From Lactuca virosa (taxonomy: Eukaryota > Streptophyta > Magnoliopsida > Asterales > Asteraceae): a DNA stretch of 64,000 nucleotides. Below are positions 1 through 11,401 of this stretch, piece after piece. Positions within the stretch are counted from its first letter, which is position 1. Each line of letters begins with the position of its first letter. The stretch lies in assembly GCA_928212115.1 (NCBI GenBank), contig CAKMRJ010005634.1, positions 121,736,324 to 121,800,323 on the forward strand, read 5' to 3'. The position numbers were made by a program, and so were the translations under genes. The notes beneath the pieces are model-generated. The model worked only from the letters and a program-made list of their open reading frames with translations. It had not been told where the DNA came from and ran no database searches.

Positions 1-99
1 ATTCAAAGTTATATGTTCAATATTAAACATAGATCCAAAGTAGGTTGCATGTGAACTTAGGAATTGTTTCTAGTTTATTTGTTTTACCTAAAACCATCA
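1..99 (+). repeat. 3' end of the copia 5' LTR
   Basis: These 99 bases match the last part of the 3' LTR (about 7052-7153) with only a few single-base indels. The LTR ends in ATCA just before the primer site. The rest of this LTR lies left of the window. Confidence 0.92.
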
Positions 100-100
100 G

Positions 101-112
101 TGGTATCAGAGC
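101..112 (+). promoter_or_regulatory. Primer binding site (tRNA-iMet)
   Basis: TGGTATCAGAGC is the standard plant retrotransposon primer site, complementary to the 3' end of initiator methionine tRNA, and lies one base after the LTR end. It primes minus-strand cDNA synthesis. Confidence 0.93.
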
Positions 113-1395
113 CATTGGTTTTTTTTTAATTGAATTGCTATATTGTTGTGAATTGCAAATTAGGGTTTATAGCTATAACCTAAAGGCCAAATTTTTCGCT
201 TCTAGGGTTTTGGATAAAAGGGTTTTTTCGAAAACCCAGCCTCCAAAGAACCCTTAATCGAATTAGGGTTAGGGTTTTGAAAACCCTAGCCTCCTCCCTT
301 GTAATTTTGAAATTGCTAGAAGTTTTAGGTTTCTGTGTTGGATATTGTTACTTAATTAGATTAATTGGATAATTATCCTTACCCTATTTTCGAATTTAAG
401 GGATAAGGATTAGGATTAAATTAATGATTAATTTAATTAGATAATCCTTACAAGATTTAATAATTTGATTAATAGTTAATTCAAAGATAAATATTCAATC
501 TAGTTAATTGGTTTTTTTAAATTTAAATTTAATAGTTTGAATTTCGACATTTTATATAAACCCTTGAGTTTTAAAATGTTTTAAACACACCCTAGATATG
601 TATTAGATAAAGTTTAATATTATATATGTATAAGATATGGTCTCAAATCGCTAGTATGCCTCCATTCCCGAACTAAATCTATAAGGGGGGGTATAAGGAA
701 ACTGCCTATAAAATGGTATTTGAATGGGTGTCCCCTCTCACCCACCGCTTCCTTGATTAGTGGAGGGTCGTTAGCAGAACTGATTTGATAGGACAACTAC
801 TTCTCATTAAAGTATATGACATTAAAGAAAGTACTAGAACATTATTTTTAAAATCCCAACTCTAGTTACTTTAGGAAAATGTGAAGTATGCTAATCAATG
901 AAATTGCACATTATGCGTTATTGGTCGTTAGTGGAGCGTGTGTGGTTAACCAGCACACTAAAGGGCACTAATAAAGAGTAGTAATGGGTATCTCATAATT
1001 GTCCCTTCTGATGGAGCGTGTGTGGTTTCCAGCACAAATAATAGTTAATGATAAAGACAATGAGGTTACCAAGCACATTTGCATGGTTATTCACATCTTG
1101 TTTGTTGATCCTCGGCATCCTAGTCACAATAGAAGAGCATAATCTGAGATTAAAAACATGCCATTGAATAGTTTCAATGTATCTCAAAAGAATTAGGAAT
1201 TTCACTTCGTTTGTTTCGTCTAATGGGGAATTGGTGAATTGTCATTCACCTACCTTTATGAAATTTACACTTGGATCTCGGCATCCCATTTCTAAGTTGT
1301 GAATCTTCATAGTTGGATCCTAACCTTGATATTTTATCTTTGGGTTATTATATTGAGGTATCTTGAAATCTAACTAAAACTTTCTTTCTTTTCAG
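113..1395 (+). other. Copia untranslated leader, possible 3' splice site
   Basis: About 1.28 kb without a credible gene lies between primer site and gag. It ends with a branch-point-like CTAAC, a pyrimidine tract and CAG at 1393-1395, immediately before the gag ATG. This is what a 3' splice site looks like. A matching donor-like GTATGT is present in the LTR (6980-6985 in the 3' copy). The short ORFs here look like chance. Confidence 0.6.
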
Positions 1396-2340
1396 ATGTC
1401 TACTCCTGGAAACACTTCTGCTTCATCTCCTCCAACCAGAACTTCTCTTTGCTCAATATCTGCTCCAAGTCGTTATGGATGGCTCAAACTATAACGATTG
1501 GATGCGCAACATCAAGATGGCTCTTCATTTTGAGAACAAAGAATATGTTCTTGAAAAGGAGCTCAAAGAGCTTGATGAGTCTGAAGCTACTCCTGAAGAT
1601 CTTGCCTGCCTACAAGAAACATTACGATGATGCTACCAAGTTCGTGCATCATGGTGGCAACCAGTCCCCAGAACTGCAGAGGTACTATGAGGACTACTGG
1701 CCTTTTGAATGAACAAGGACCTTATGGAAAAGTACCATAAGCGAGCTCGTCAAGAAAAAGTTTGAAGTAGTCAAGTCACTCATGGCTTGCAAGAGATGAA
1801 AGAAGGGGAATCGGTTGTGTCACATGTGCAAAGAATGCAACGCTACATAGAGCGTTTGGTCAAGCTCAACATTCACTTTGATGAGGAATTGGCCATTGAC
1901 ATGGTCTTGAACTCACTACCTGATTGTTATGGTCAGTTTATTCTAACTTACCATTTGAACAATACTGAGCAGACCTTGGCCCAATTGCACAACTTGTTTG
2001 CAGACAGCTGAGGCAGGAATGAAGGGTAAAAGTATACCCTCCACGCCTACAAGTGCCCCTGTGTTGGCTATTGGACAAGGAAAGGGGAAAAAGAGGAAAG
2101 GTCCTCCCAAGCAAAACTGGAAGAGCAAGGCTCAAGCTGGGTCGTCTAGTAATGGCCCAAAGGCTAAGGCCAATGGTTCCACTCCCCATGTTTCTGATCC
2201 AAAAGAGGCCGTTTGCTTTTACTGCAATCAAAAGGGGCATTGGAAGAGATCTTGCCCACAATATCTGCAAGATATCAAGGATGGCAAAGTGAAGCCATCT
2301 TCGGCAGGTATTTACACTATTTCTGCTAATAACTCATTAT
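1396..2340 (+). pseudogene. gag: Copia gag (decayed)
   Basis: The start chosen is the ATG at 1396, whose first residues (MSTPGNTSAS) match the start of the related copy at 57654. Gag forms the virus-like particle that packages element RNA. A UBN2-type capsid region follows in changing frames; around 1787-2011 the residues EELAIDMVLNSLPDCY are clear. A basic stretch precedes a CCHC zinc knuckle at about 2214-2255 (C-x2-C-x4-H-x4-C). At least two frameshifts, near 1480-1620 and 1700-1790, break the frame, so no full-length Gag is made. Confidence 0.88.
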
Positions 2341-3773
2341 CTTCTCGTTCATGGGTCCTTGATACAGGATGTGGTTTTCATATCTGTTCTGATTTGCAGG
2401 GACTAAAGGAAAGTGAGGAGATAGAGTGAGGAAGGATAAACTTGATCATGGGAAACAGAAAGTCTTCACCAGTGACCAAGATCGGAGTTTATCAGCTTCT
2501 GCTTAGCAATGATGTTAGAATAGATTTAATAAATTGTTGTTATTCGTCTGAGATAACGAGAAACATTATTTCATTTCATGCATTGTTCACACAAGGTTTC
2601 AAATATTCTTTTAATGATTTGAATGGTTCAATTTCTGTTTATAAGAATGGTGTTTTTATGTTTGAAGCTTTACCTTGTGATGGTGTGTATGAAACAGTGA
2701 CTTGTGTTGATAGGTTAGGAAATAGTGTACTTAATATTGACTTGTCTAATAGTGTAGACAAGGCATGCTTGTGGCATTGTCGTCTTGGACACATTAACAA
2801 GAAACGCATAGCCCAACTCCAAAAGGATGGAGTGTTGGAATCATTTGACCTAAAAATCAGATGATATGTGTGAATCTTGTCTTTTGGGAAAGATGACGAA
2901 ATCACCATTCACAGGGTATTGTGAAAGAGGTGAAGGACTGTTGGATCTCGTACACACACAGATGTGTGTGGGCCCTTCAGATCAACTACAAGAGATGCTA
3001 ATCGATTCTATGTGACTTTCACTGACGATTATGGCAGATATGGATATATCTACTTGATCAAGCATAAGTCAGAAACTTTTGAAAAGTTCAAAGAGTTTAA
3101 GCATGAAGTCGAAAATCAATTGGGCAGAAAGATAAAGATACTAGATCCGATAGAGGCGGGGAGTATCTTAGTATCGAGTTTAACGACTATCTGAAAGAAT
3201 GTGGGATAGTCTCACAATTGACTCCTCCTAGGACACCACAGTTAAATGGTGTAGCTGAGAGGCGTAATCGAACCTTGTTAGACATGGTTCGTTCTATGAT
3301 GAGTCGGGCTTCGCTTCCTATTCACTTCTGGGGGTATGCCTTAGAGACAGCCGCCCACATCCTCAATCTTGTCCCTACAAAGAAGGTTGCCAAAACACCT
3401 CACGAAATGTGGACGGGGAAAGTTCCCTCGTTGCACATATTAAAGTCTGGGGTTGTGAAGCTTTCATAAGACGAGAGCTCACGACAAGCTAGCAGCTAGA
3501 AGTGAGAAATGTGTTTTCATTGGTTACCCAAAGCAGTCTTTTGGATATTTGTTCTACAGGCCTAGTGAGAACGTGGTCTTTGTAGCAAGAAGAGGAGTCT
3601 TTCTGGAGAGAGAGCTCATATTCAAAGAGGACAGTGGGAGCACCATTGACCTTGAAGAAATTCGAGAGTCAGCCAATGAAGGAACCTTAGATGACACTAG
3701 CACTCAACCAAGGAAACAGTTCCTGTTGAACCAATCGATAACTCATTACCTCTTAGAAGATCCACTAGGGTGA
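2341..3773 (+). pseudogene. pol: Copia protease and integrase (decayed)
   Basis: An aspartic protease active site (VLDTGC, D at about 2361) follows the nucleocapsid. A stop at about 2427-2429 interrupts it and the reading resumes at 2442. The GAG-pre-integrase region shows the HCRLGH motif near 2770-2800. The integrase core is split: an N-terminal part at 2964-3194 and a C-terminal part at 3218-3469, the latter with the NGVAERRNRTLLDMV block that carries the catalytic glutamate. A further frameshift lies near 3470-3550. Integrase would insert the cDNA; here it is not translatable as one protein. Confidence 0.88.
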
Positions 3774-3843
3774 GTGTGCCACCTGAGTTGTATGGTTTTC
3801 ATATTACTTCAGATGGTGACACATTCATAAGTGACAGAACACT

Positions 3844-5425
3844 GTAAACTTAGATGAACCAGTCACTTATAAGGAAGCAATGGCAGGCCCAGAGGCTTCC
3901 AAGTGGAAAGAGGCAATGGACAGCGAGATTAAGTCCATGTATGACAACCAAGTTTGGAATTTGGTTGATAGTGCACCAGGTCGTAAGACAGTTGGGTGCA
4001 AATGGATCTTCAAGAAGAAGACAGACATGGATGGAAATGTGCACACATTCAAGGCTCGACTGGTTGCAAAAGGTTTCACTCAAACCCCAGGGGTTGACTA
4101 TGATGAGACCTTCTCGCCAGTGGCTAAGATTAAATCTATTAGGATATTGCTCGCCATAGCTGCCTTTCATGATTATGAAATCTGGCAGATGGATGTCAAA
4201 ACTGCTTTCCTTAATGGGAAGTTGGCTAAAGATGTTTACATGAGTCAGCCAGAGGGTTTTGTCGATGCAAAGTTCCCCAATAGAGTGTGCAAGCTTGAGA
4301 AATCCATTTATGGATTGAAACAAGCATCTCGCAGTTGGAATCTTTGCTTCCATGAGAAAGTCAAAGAGTTTGGTTTCTCTAGAAGTGAAGATGAGTTCTA
4401 TGTGTATATCAAGGCTAGTGGGATTCTGGTGTTGTATGTCGATGACATATTACTCATTGGTAACGACGTTCCAACCTTGAAAGAAGTTAAGTCTTGGCTT
4501 GGAAAGTGTTTTGCCATGAAAGACCTTGGAGAAGCTGCCTATATTCTTGGGATTAGAATATTGAGAGATAGAAAGAAGAGAATAATTGGACTTAGTCAGA
4601 GCACATACTTGGATAAGGTACTAAAGAGGTTTAGTATGGAAAATTCCAAGAAGGGAGAGCTACCTATCCAGAGCAATACCAAATTGAGTAAGACTCAATG
4701 CCCGAGTACAGATGTTGAGATAGATGACATGAGTCGTGTACCTTATGCTTCCGCTGTCGGATCGATCATGTACGCTATGACATGTACTCGCCCTGATGTG
4801 GCATTTGCTTTGAGCATGGTCAGTCGCTATCAGGGAAACCCAGGTAGAGCTCATTGGATAGCATTTAAGAATATACTCAAGTATTTGCGAAGGACAAAGG
4901 ACTGGGTCCTTGTGCTTGGTGGCAGTGATACTTGAGAGTAGATGGTACAGTGATGCCAGCTTTCAGACGGATAGAGATAACTTCCGTTCTCAGTCGGGCT
5001 GGGTGTTTTTACTGAATGGAGAAGCAGTTACTTGGAAGAGTTCCAAGCAAAATACGGTGGCTGATTCTACTTGTGAATCAGAGTACATAGCAGCAAGTGA
5101 AGCGTCGAAAGAAGCAGCTTGGTTGAGGAACTTCATCGGGGATCTCAGAGTTGTTCCAACCATCCAGGAGCCTATGGAACTGTTCTGCGATAATGAAGGA
5201 GTGGTTGCCTTGACAAAGGAAACGAGAGATCATGGTAAGACCAGACATATCGACAGAAAGTACCATTTCATCAGACATAGAGTTGAAGAAGGCCATCTTA
5301 TAGTAAAGAGGGTGTCATCTGAAGATAACCCAGCAGATCCCCTCACAAAGGGTCTGAGTAGGGCTAAGCATATTCAGCATGCTCGGAGCATAGGACTGAA
5401 AGATGATATTAGTTTTAGTAGTTAG
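3844..5425 (+). pseudogene. pol: Copia reverse transcriptase and RNase H (one frameshift)
   Basis: This is the best-kept part of the element. RT begins around YKEAMAGPEASKWKEAMDSE and is open to 4935, with KARLVAKGFTQTPGVDYDETF, the QMDVKTAFLNG block and the catalytic YVDD at 4435-4446. RNase H continues in another frame after a frameshift at about 4915-4935, with WYSDASFQTD, SESEYIAASEA-like (here CESEYIAASEA) and ADPLTKGLS near the end. It stops at 5423-5425. The two domains normally form one polyprotein. Confidence 0.93.
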
Positions 5426-6293
5426 ATTAGTTTTATCTGAAACTTGTAACAAGTAAATGTAATTGACTTTGGTGATTAAATAATATAGTATTATTTATAA
5501 GTTTGGTTTCTGCCTTTTGTCAATTGTTTATTATTGTGTTTCATTTTTGCATGTTTTATTTCCCGAATAATAAGATTATTCAAACTCCACAGTCACTCAT
5601 ACTTTTGGAAGTAAGTAGTGAATTAAGACTGTCATGAACTGGATTGTAGATTGTCTAAGGATAGACATGGCAATAGAATTGCTGCAACGTTCATGAGTAC
5701 TCAGAAATTGAGATTTAAGTACTGGATAAACCCTCGCTCAGAGTATCACTTCATGGAATTCATCACGAGTAATACTGAGACGATAATATCTTATAATCTT
5801 GAAACGAAGATATATGAGTTGCAATTTACAAGTCGGTCATGCATTGGTGATACGAAAACGCATCAGTAACTTGGTGTTATAAAACGTATTGTCATGTATA
5901 ATTTGATGAGTAAAAGATACAAGCATATGAGTCAACGTTTATTCGTTCCTTTTGCCCTAATAGGAAAAGCGATATCTGTGGGCCCCTTGATGATTTGGTG
6001 TTGACTTATGTGCTGGGCCCAGCCAGGACTAGATTGATGTGTTCGATTAGAAGTCCTACATCATCACAAATCAGAAATTGGGAAACATAGATTCTGGACA
6101 AAGAGATTGATTACATTCCATGTCTTATGTCTAGGGATATCTAGCAGAACGAAGGATTATATGATCACTTATCTTAGGACACGTAACTGACTGAGTCAAA
6201 GTTCGGCAGCAGCTTTTTGGAAGCTACAATTTGCTGGTCAAATTTAGAAGGCATACTAGCAATTATAGTTACAGACTTATCCAAGTGGGAGAC
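5426..6293 (+). other. Copia 3' untranslated region
   Basis: About 870 bp between the RNase H stop and the 3' LTR. No coding sequence is recognised. It ends in the polypurine tract. Confidence 0.75.
6283..6293 (+). promoter_or_regulatory. Polypurine tract
   Basis: AAGTGGGAGAC lies directly before the TGTTGGATTAGG start of the 3' LTR. This is the position of the plus-strand primer. Confidence 0.85.
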
Positions 6294-7153
6294 TGTTGGA
6301 TTAGGTGTCTAAGCCCATAACTATAATTGGTATGTACTTGAATTGATAGCAGCACAGTCCTTTTGGGTTGCCCTCAACCTAGCAACTGGACAAGGAAATT
6401 ATGAAATGAGAGATATTAATTTATAAGATTAATGAATTAATATAAATGATTTATTAATATGTTAAAAAGATTAATATATTAATTAGAAATCATTATGTTT
6501 AATTAATAGTTAGCCAGAAATTAATCAGAATTAATTTTGGGGTTAAAAGAATTAATTATAAAGTGCAGGGACTAGTTTGCAATTAACTAATAGTTGAGTG
6601 GAAGGTTCCAGAACCCCCTTGGAAGGAGGTGGACGAAATTCTTAGGGGAAACCCTAGAGATTTCGTCCAAGGGGTCCAAATAAGGCCTTTGGATCTTGCT
6701 TAGGCCCTAAGCAAAGGATAACTAGGGATTTTCCCTAAACCCTAGATCCCTCAGCTATTTAAGGAGCCTCCTGGCTCACATTTGAGGTCATTGATTTCTT
6801 TGGAAGAAACCCTAAGGCCAAAATTGCATACTCTCTCCATCCTCTCTCCTCCAAGTTTCCTTCTTGCTAGTTCTTGGGTGTGATTCCATTAGAGGCATTA
6901 CATTTGTGGTGCTAAGCTTCCAAGAAAATCAAGATCAAGATCAAGAGGATTATCAATTGTTTGCTATAACAATTGAAAGGTATGTAACTCCTAAACCCTA
7001 GTTTGTTAATTTCGAAATTAGCCTCTCTCCTCTAGGGTTCTTGTTTTGCAATTCAAAGTTATATGTTCAATAGTTAAAACATAGATCCAAAGTAGGTTGC
7101 ATGTGAACTTAGGAATTGTTTTCTAGTTTATTTGTTTTACCTAAAACCCATCA
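6294..7153 (+). repeat. Copia 3' LTR, 860 bp
   Basis: The LTR starts TGTTGGATTAGG and ends CCCATCA, giving the TG...CA boundary. A TATA-like TATTTAAG lies at 6756-6763, with transcript-like CT-rich sequence downstream. A strong donor-like AAAG|GTATGT is at 6976-6985. The related LTR at 58924-59767 (reverse strand, 844 bp) keeps both features. The LTR carries the promoter and polyadenylation signals. Confidence 0.93.
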
Positions 7154-7159
7154 CTAAGC

Positions 7160-8236
7160 TCATGGGGTGAGACTTTCAAAAGGACTCGGTCTCCCACCTG
7201 GAATTCCCGAAGGCCCTATGTATCTTGGATTTAGCTTTCCACGCTTCCCGAAGCGTATCAAGCCCTTCCAGGGTGAGACTTTCAAAAGTACTCGGTCTCC
7301 CACCTGGAATTCCAAAGGTTTCCTTCGTTTGTCATCGTAGCTTTTCTGTCGGTCTCTAGAGGCTTTCAATCGTTCACGAATCTGAACGATCTTCTCTGTC
7401 GTTTCCCGAATGATCTCCGGACCTGTGAGAGTGCTGTCAGGTACTCGTCCTTTAGCTAACTGGGTGTCACCCACCTCGGCCCAGCACAGAGGGGATCTGC
7501 ACTTCCGGCCATAGAGGGCTTCAAAGGGAGCAGCCTTTATGCTCGTGTGATAACTGTTGTTGTAGGAAAACTCGACAAGGGGTAAATGAGCATCCCATGC
7601 CTTTCCAAAGTCGATCACACAGGCTCGCAACATGTCCTCCAAGGTTTGGATAGTTCTCTCACTTTGCCCGTCGGTCTGTGGATGGTAGGTTGTGCTCATA
7701 TCCAGCCTCGTTCCTAAGGAGTCTTGTAGTGACTGCCAGAACCTTGAAGTGAATCTACTATCTCTATCGTAGATAATGGATATAGGGACACCATGCAGTC
7801 GTACTATTTCCCTAATGTATGTTCTTGTGAGCTTCTCCATCTTGTCGGTCTCTTTGATGGGTAGGAAGTGCGCGGACTTGGTCAATCTGTCGACGATGAC
7901 CCAAATGGTATCAAGCCCACCCGTTGTCTTGGGTAGCTTGGTTATGAAATCCATAGCGATCCGCTCCCACTTCCACTCAGGTATCTCCGGTTGCTGAAGT
8001 AAACCTGATGGTTTCTGGTATTCGACCTTGACCTTGGCGCAAGTAAGGCATTTACTTACGAAGGTAGCGATCTCCGCTTTCATGTTAGGCCACCAGTATA
8101 ACTTTTTAAGATCCATATACATCTTATCTGAACCTGGGTGGACGGAATATCGAGTGTTGTGTGCTTCCTTCATGACCAAGTCTCTGAAGCCACCGTGTCT
8201 CGGTGTCCAGATCCGGTCCATGAGATATAAGGCTCA
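7160..8236 (-). pseudogene. pol: Gypsy integrase, C-terminus disrupted
   Basis: This is the continuation of the same frame after the TAG at 8387 and a second stop, TGA at 8234-8236. Counting from the ATG at 8221, the HHCC zinc finger is at H21, H28, C58 and C61, and the catalytic triad is D91, D152 and E188 (spacing about D61D35E). The region with SPWKGLIRFGKRGKLNPRYIGP is present. Then a 43-bp direct repeat puts the frame out of register and a stop follows at 7160-7162, just before the copia insertion. Integrase would join cDNA ends to chromosomal DNA; this copy cannot be made whole. Confidence 0.93.
7165..7313 (-). repeat. 43-bp direct repeat inside gypsy integrase
   Basis: The block GGGTGAGACTTTCAAAAG... 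at 7165-7207 recurs at 7271-7313, an offset of 106 bp, with one mismatch. The second copy in coding order is read in a wrong frame, which creates the early stop of the integrase. Confidence 0.85.
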
Positions 8237-8386
8237 GTCACCCTTGACTTCCAAGTTCTTATCCATTCCACGTAGGGATTCTCCCATCACATTTTCAGGT
8301 TTTAAGGCTTCGAGCTGAGCCTCCTTAATCTGTGCGGAAAGATGCGAATGGATAGTCATAGTTAATGACTTGACTCTTCGACCAGA

Positions 8387-11300
8387 CTATTCTTTCCGAC
8401 TTAGGGCATCTGCTACTACGTTGGCTTTACCCGGATGATAACGAATTTCGCATTCGTAGTCATTGAGTAGTTCGACCCACCGTCGTTGTCTCATATTGAG
8501 CTCCTTCTGGTTGAATATGTGTTGTAGGCTTTTGTGGTCTGTAAAGATAGTGCCCTTCGTACCATATAGGTAGTGTCTCCAAATCTTCAGGGCAAACACA
8601 ACTGCTCCTAGTTCAAGATCGTAGGTGGTGTAGTTGACCTCATGTGTCTTCAGCTGTCTTGAGGCGTAGGCGATGACCTTACCTTGTTGCATCAGAACAC
8701 ATCCGAGCCCCTGGTTGGATGCATCGCAGTATACCACGAAGTCTTCTATCCCTTCGGGGAGGGATAGTATCGGTGCGGTGCATAAGGCTCGCTTCAGCGT
8801 TTGGAACGCCTTCTCTTGTTTCTCTTCCCAGTCAAAGGCCACGCCTTTCCGGGTCAATGTCGTAAGGGGTTTCGCAATTCGAGAGAAGTTCTGTATGAAT
8901 CTGCGGTAGTAGCCAGCGAGGCCTAGAAATTGACGAATTTCTGTAGGCGTCTTTGGTGCTGACCAGTTCTCGATGTCTTTAATTTTGGATGGGTCCAGGT
9001 GGATTCCTTCTTCGCTAACCACATGTCCTAAGAATTCGACTCTTCGGATCCAAAATTCGCATTTAAAGAATTTCGCATAGAGCTTCTCCGATCGTAGGGT
9101 TCCTAGGACTTGTCGCAAATGATCACTATGCTCCTCCTCACTTCGAGAGTAGATAAGTATATCATCGATGAAGACGATGACGAACTGATCCAAGTAAGGA
9201 CGACATACCCTATTCATCAAGTCCATGAATACTGCGGGGGCATTGGTCAATCCGAATGGAATCACCACGAACTCGTAGTGTTCGTAACGAGTTCGGAAGG
9301 TTGTCTTCGGAACATCCTCCTCAAGCACTCGTAACTGGTGATACTCGGATATCAGGTCAATCTTGGAGAAGTAGCTCGCCCCTTGCAGCTGGTCGAATAA
9401 ATCGTCTATGCGAGGTAGAGGGTAATGATTCTTGACTGTAAGCTTGTTGAGCTCCCTGTAATCGATGCACATACGGAACGATCCGTCTTTCTTCTTTATG
9501 AACAAGACTGGTGCTCCCCAGGGTGAGAAGCTTGGTCTTATAAAGCCCTTGCTGAGCAGTTCGTTAAGTTGACTGGACAGTTCTTGCATCTCAGCAGGTG
9601 CTAGACGATAGGGCGATTTGGCTACGGGGGTCGCTCCTGGAATTAAGTCGATCTGGAACTCAACTTGACGTTGCAGGGGTAGCCCTGGGAGTTCTTCCGG
9701 AAAGACGTCGGGAAAATCGCGTACTACAGGGAGGTCTTTTAGGTCTTTCGTTTTCCGGTTGGTATCGACAACGTGCGCCAGGAATGCACGATATTCCTTA
9801 CGCAGGTACTTTTGGGCTTGAATACTCGAGATGATACGAAGGCTCGTACTGGGTTTGTCTTTGTAGATTAACAAGGTTTCGTTATTCGGCGGGTTCAGGC
9901 GGACTGCTTTTTCGAAGCACAGAATATCGGCACGATGGAGACTTAACCAGTCCATGCCCACAATGACATCGAAACTCTTGATCGATACGGGTATGAGGTC
10001 GATCGGGAATGAATAGTTATCTAGCGTGAGGGTACAACCTATGTAAATCTTTTTAGAACTCTCTGTCTTGCCGTTAGCCATTTCTACGACGAAGGTTTCT
10101 TTTAGTGTTTGCGGTGATTGTTTAAGTAAGTGTTTAAATTTTTGGTTTACGAAGCTCCTTTCTGCCCCACTATCGAATAGGATACAAGCATAAGAGTTAT
10201 CGAGAAGGAACGTACCCGTGACTATTGTGGGGTCTGCCACGGCTTCATTGTGGCCAATAGCAAGTAGTCTTCCTGCTCCTCCCGCATTCCCAGCTTTCAG
10301 ACAGTTTCTTTTGAAGAGACCTGTCTCGCCGCACCCGTAGCAGGCTTGACTCACTCCTGTACCGGGAACCTGGGTGATGGGTTTGGGTTGTGTTCTGCAA
10401 AATCGGGCGGTATGGCCCTTACGGTCGCAGTTAGTGCAGTGCATTTCACGGCAGGGGTCGTTATGATGGAAGGAGCACTTGGTGCACTTGGGTAGGCTCC
10501 CTGCATATGGTTTGGCTGGTACTGGGGCAGCAGGAGTAGTGGCAGCATGGACAGCCACAATCTGTTGGTTCTTGGAAGAGGGTTGATTTGATCTGCCCTT
10601 CTTCCAGTCCCAACGCTTCCTTTTGTTGTCGGTCGCGTTGGTTGGTGCTGGGGCAATAGTTGTGGTCGTTGTTGGGAAAAAAGGAACCTCATGATCGATG
10701 AGCCTTTGGGCCAATTCCTTGGCACTATCAAAGGTCGCAGGGTGTGATGCTAGAACGTTCCCTCGATGTGGGGGTACCAGACCCCAGATGTATCTTTCAA
10801 TCTTTTTGTTTTCGGTGGGGACCATGTTAGGACATAGAGCCACCAGGTCGCAGAACCTGGCTGTATAAGCCACTATGTCGGAACCCTTCATTTTGAGGTT
10901 CCACAGTTCCTCCTCGAGCTTCTGAATTTCACCCCTCGGGCAGTACTCCCTTGTCATAAGGTCCTTTAGTGTATCCCAGCCCATGGCGTTGGCTGTTGCC
11001 AGTGAGAGTGATTTGACATGGCCATTCCACCACGTCAGGGCCCTTTCAGTGAAGGTGCAAGCAGCGAACTTAATCTTGCTTCCTTCGGGGCATGAGCACA
11101 TCTCGAAGATTGATTCTGTTCTCTCGATCCATTGGGACAATGCAATGATCCCTCCGGTTCCGTTGAAGTAGGTTGGTTTGCAGCTGATGAAATCTTTATA
11201 GGTACACTCTCGTGCACGCGGATGGATTTCACCATGGCTAGAGTTGGTGTCAGTCCCCGTTCCACTAACGCCACCAGAGTTTACTTGGGCCATGGCGGCG

Positions 11301-11401
11301 GTCACAGTTGCCTGAAACATCACCGCATCGAACTGCGAAGGGGGTGGTGGTGGATTTTGATTCGCAGGCGTGTTTCTGGTCGGACGCCTTCGAGGCGGCA
11401 T
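8387..11401 (-). pseudogene. gag-pol: Gypsy gag-protease-RT-RNase H, 1004 codons open
   Basis: This long open frame begins MPPRRRPTRN at 11401. Gag lies at about residues 65-240. Zinc knuckle 1 (C322, C325, H330, C335) is intact; in knuckle 2 (C354, C357, C367) the expected histidine is a leucine at 362. The protease active site is D410-S-G. RT spans about 600-790 with FIDD at 744-747 (D codons at 9161-9166); the usual SGYHQ block reads SEYHQ. RNase H spans about 885-1000 with YCDAS and TDHKSL. A TAG at 8387-8389 ends it after ALSRKE, but the same frame goes on into integrase. This is therefore an in-frame nonsense mutation, not a natural end. Confidence 0.95.

Larger units (their letters stand above)
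1..7153 (+). mobile_element. Ty1/copia LTR retrotransposon, 5' end outside window
   Basis: The element runs 5' to 3' as: end of the 5' LTR, tRNA-Met primer site, long leader, gag, protease, integrase, reverse transcriptase, RNase H, polypurine tract and a complete 3' LTR. That order (integrase before RT) is diagnostic of copia. The coding region has several frameshifts and stops, so this copy is not autonomous. Its 3' LTR is followed directly by gypsy integrase sequence on the opposite strand, so it inserted into that element; the expected duplicate of CTAAG (7154-7158) would lie left of the window. The same family recurs on the - strand at 54907-59767. Confidence 0.95.

Noticed and set aside
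244..290. Telomere-like TTAGGGTT repeats
   Set aside because: Only a few imperfect AGGGTTTT/TTAGGGTT words, common in plant leaders. Not an interstitial telomere array.
9110..9834. Open frames on the + strand within gypsy RT
   Set aside because: Shadows of the strongly coding - strand frame. They show no domain of their own.
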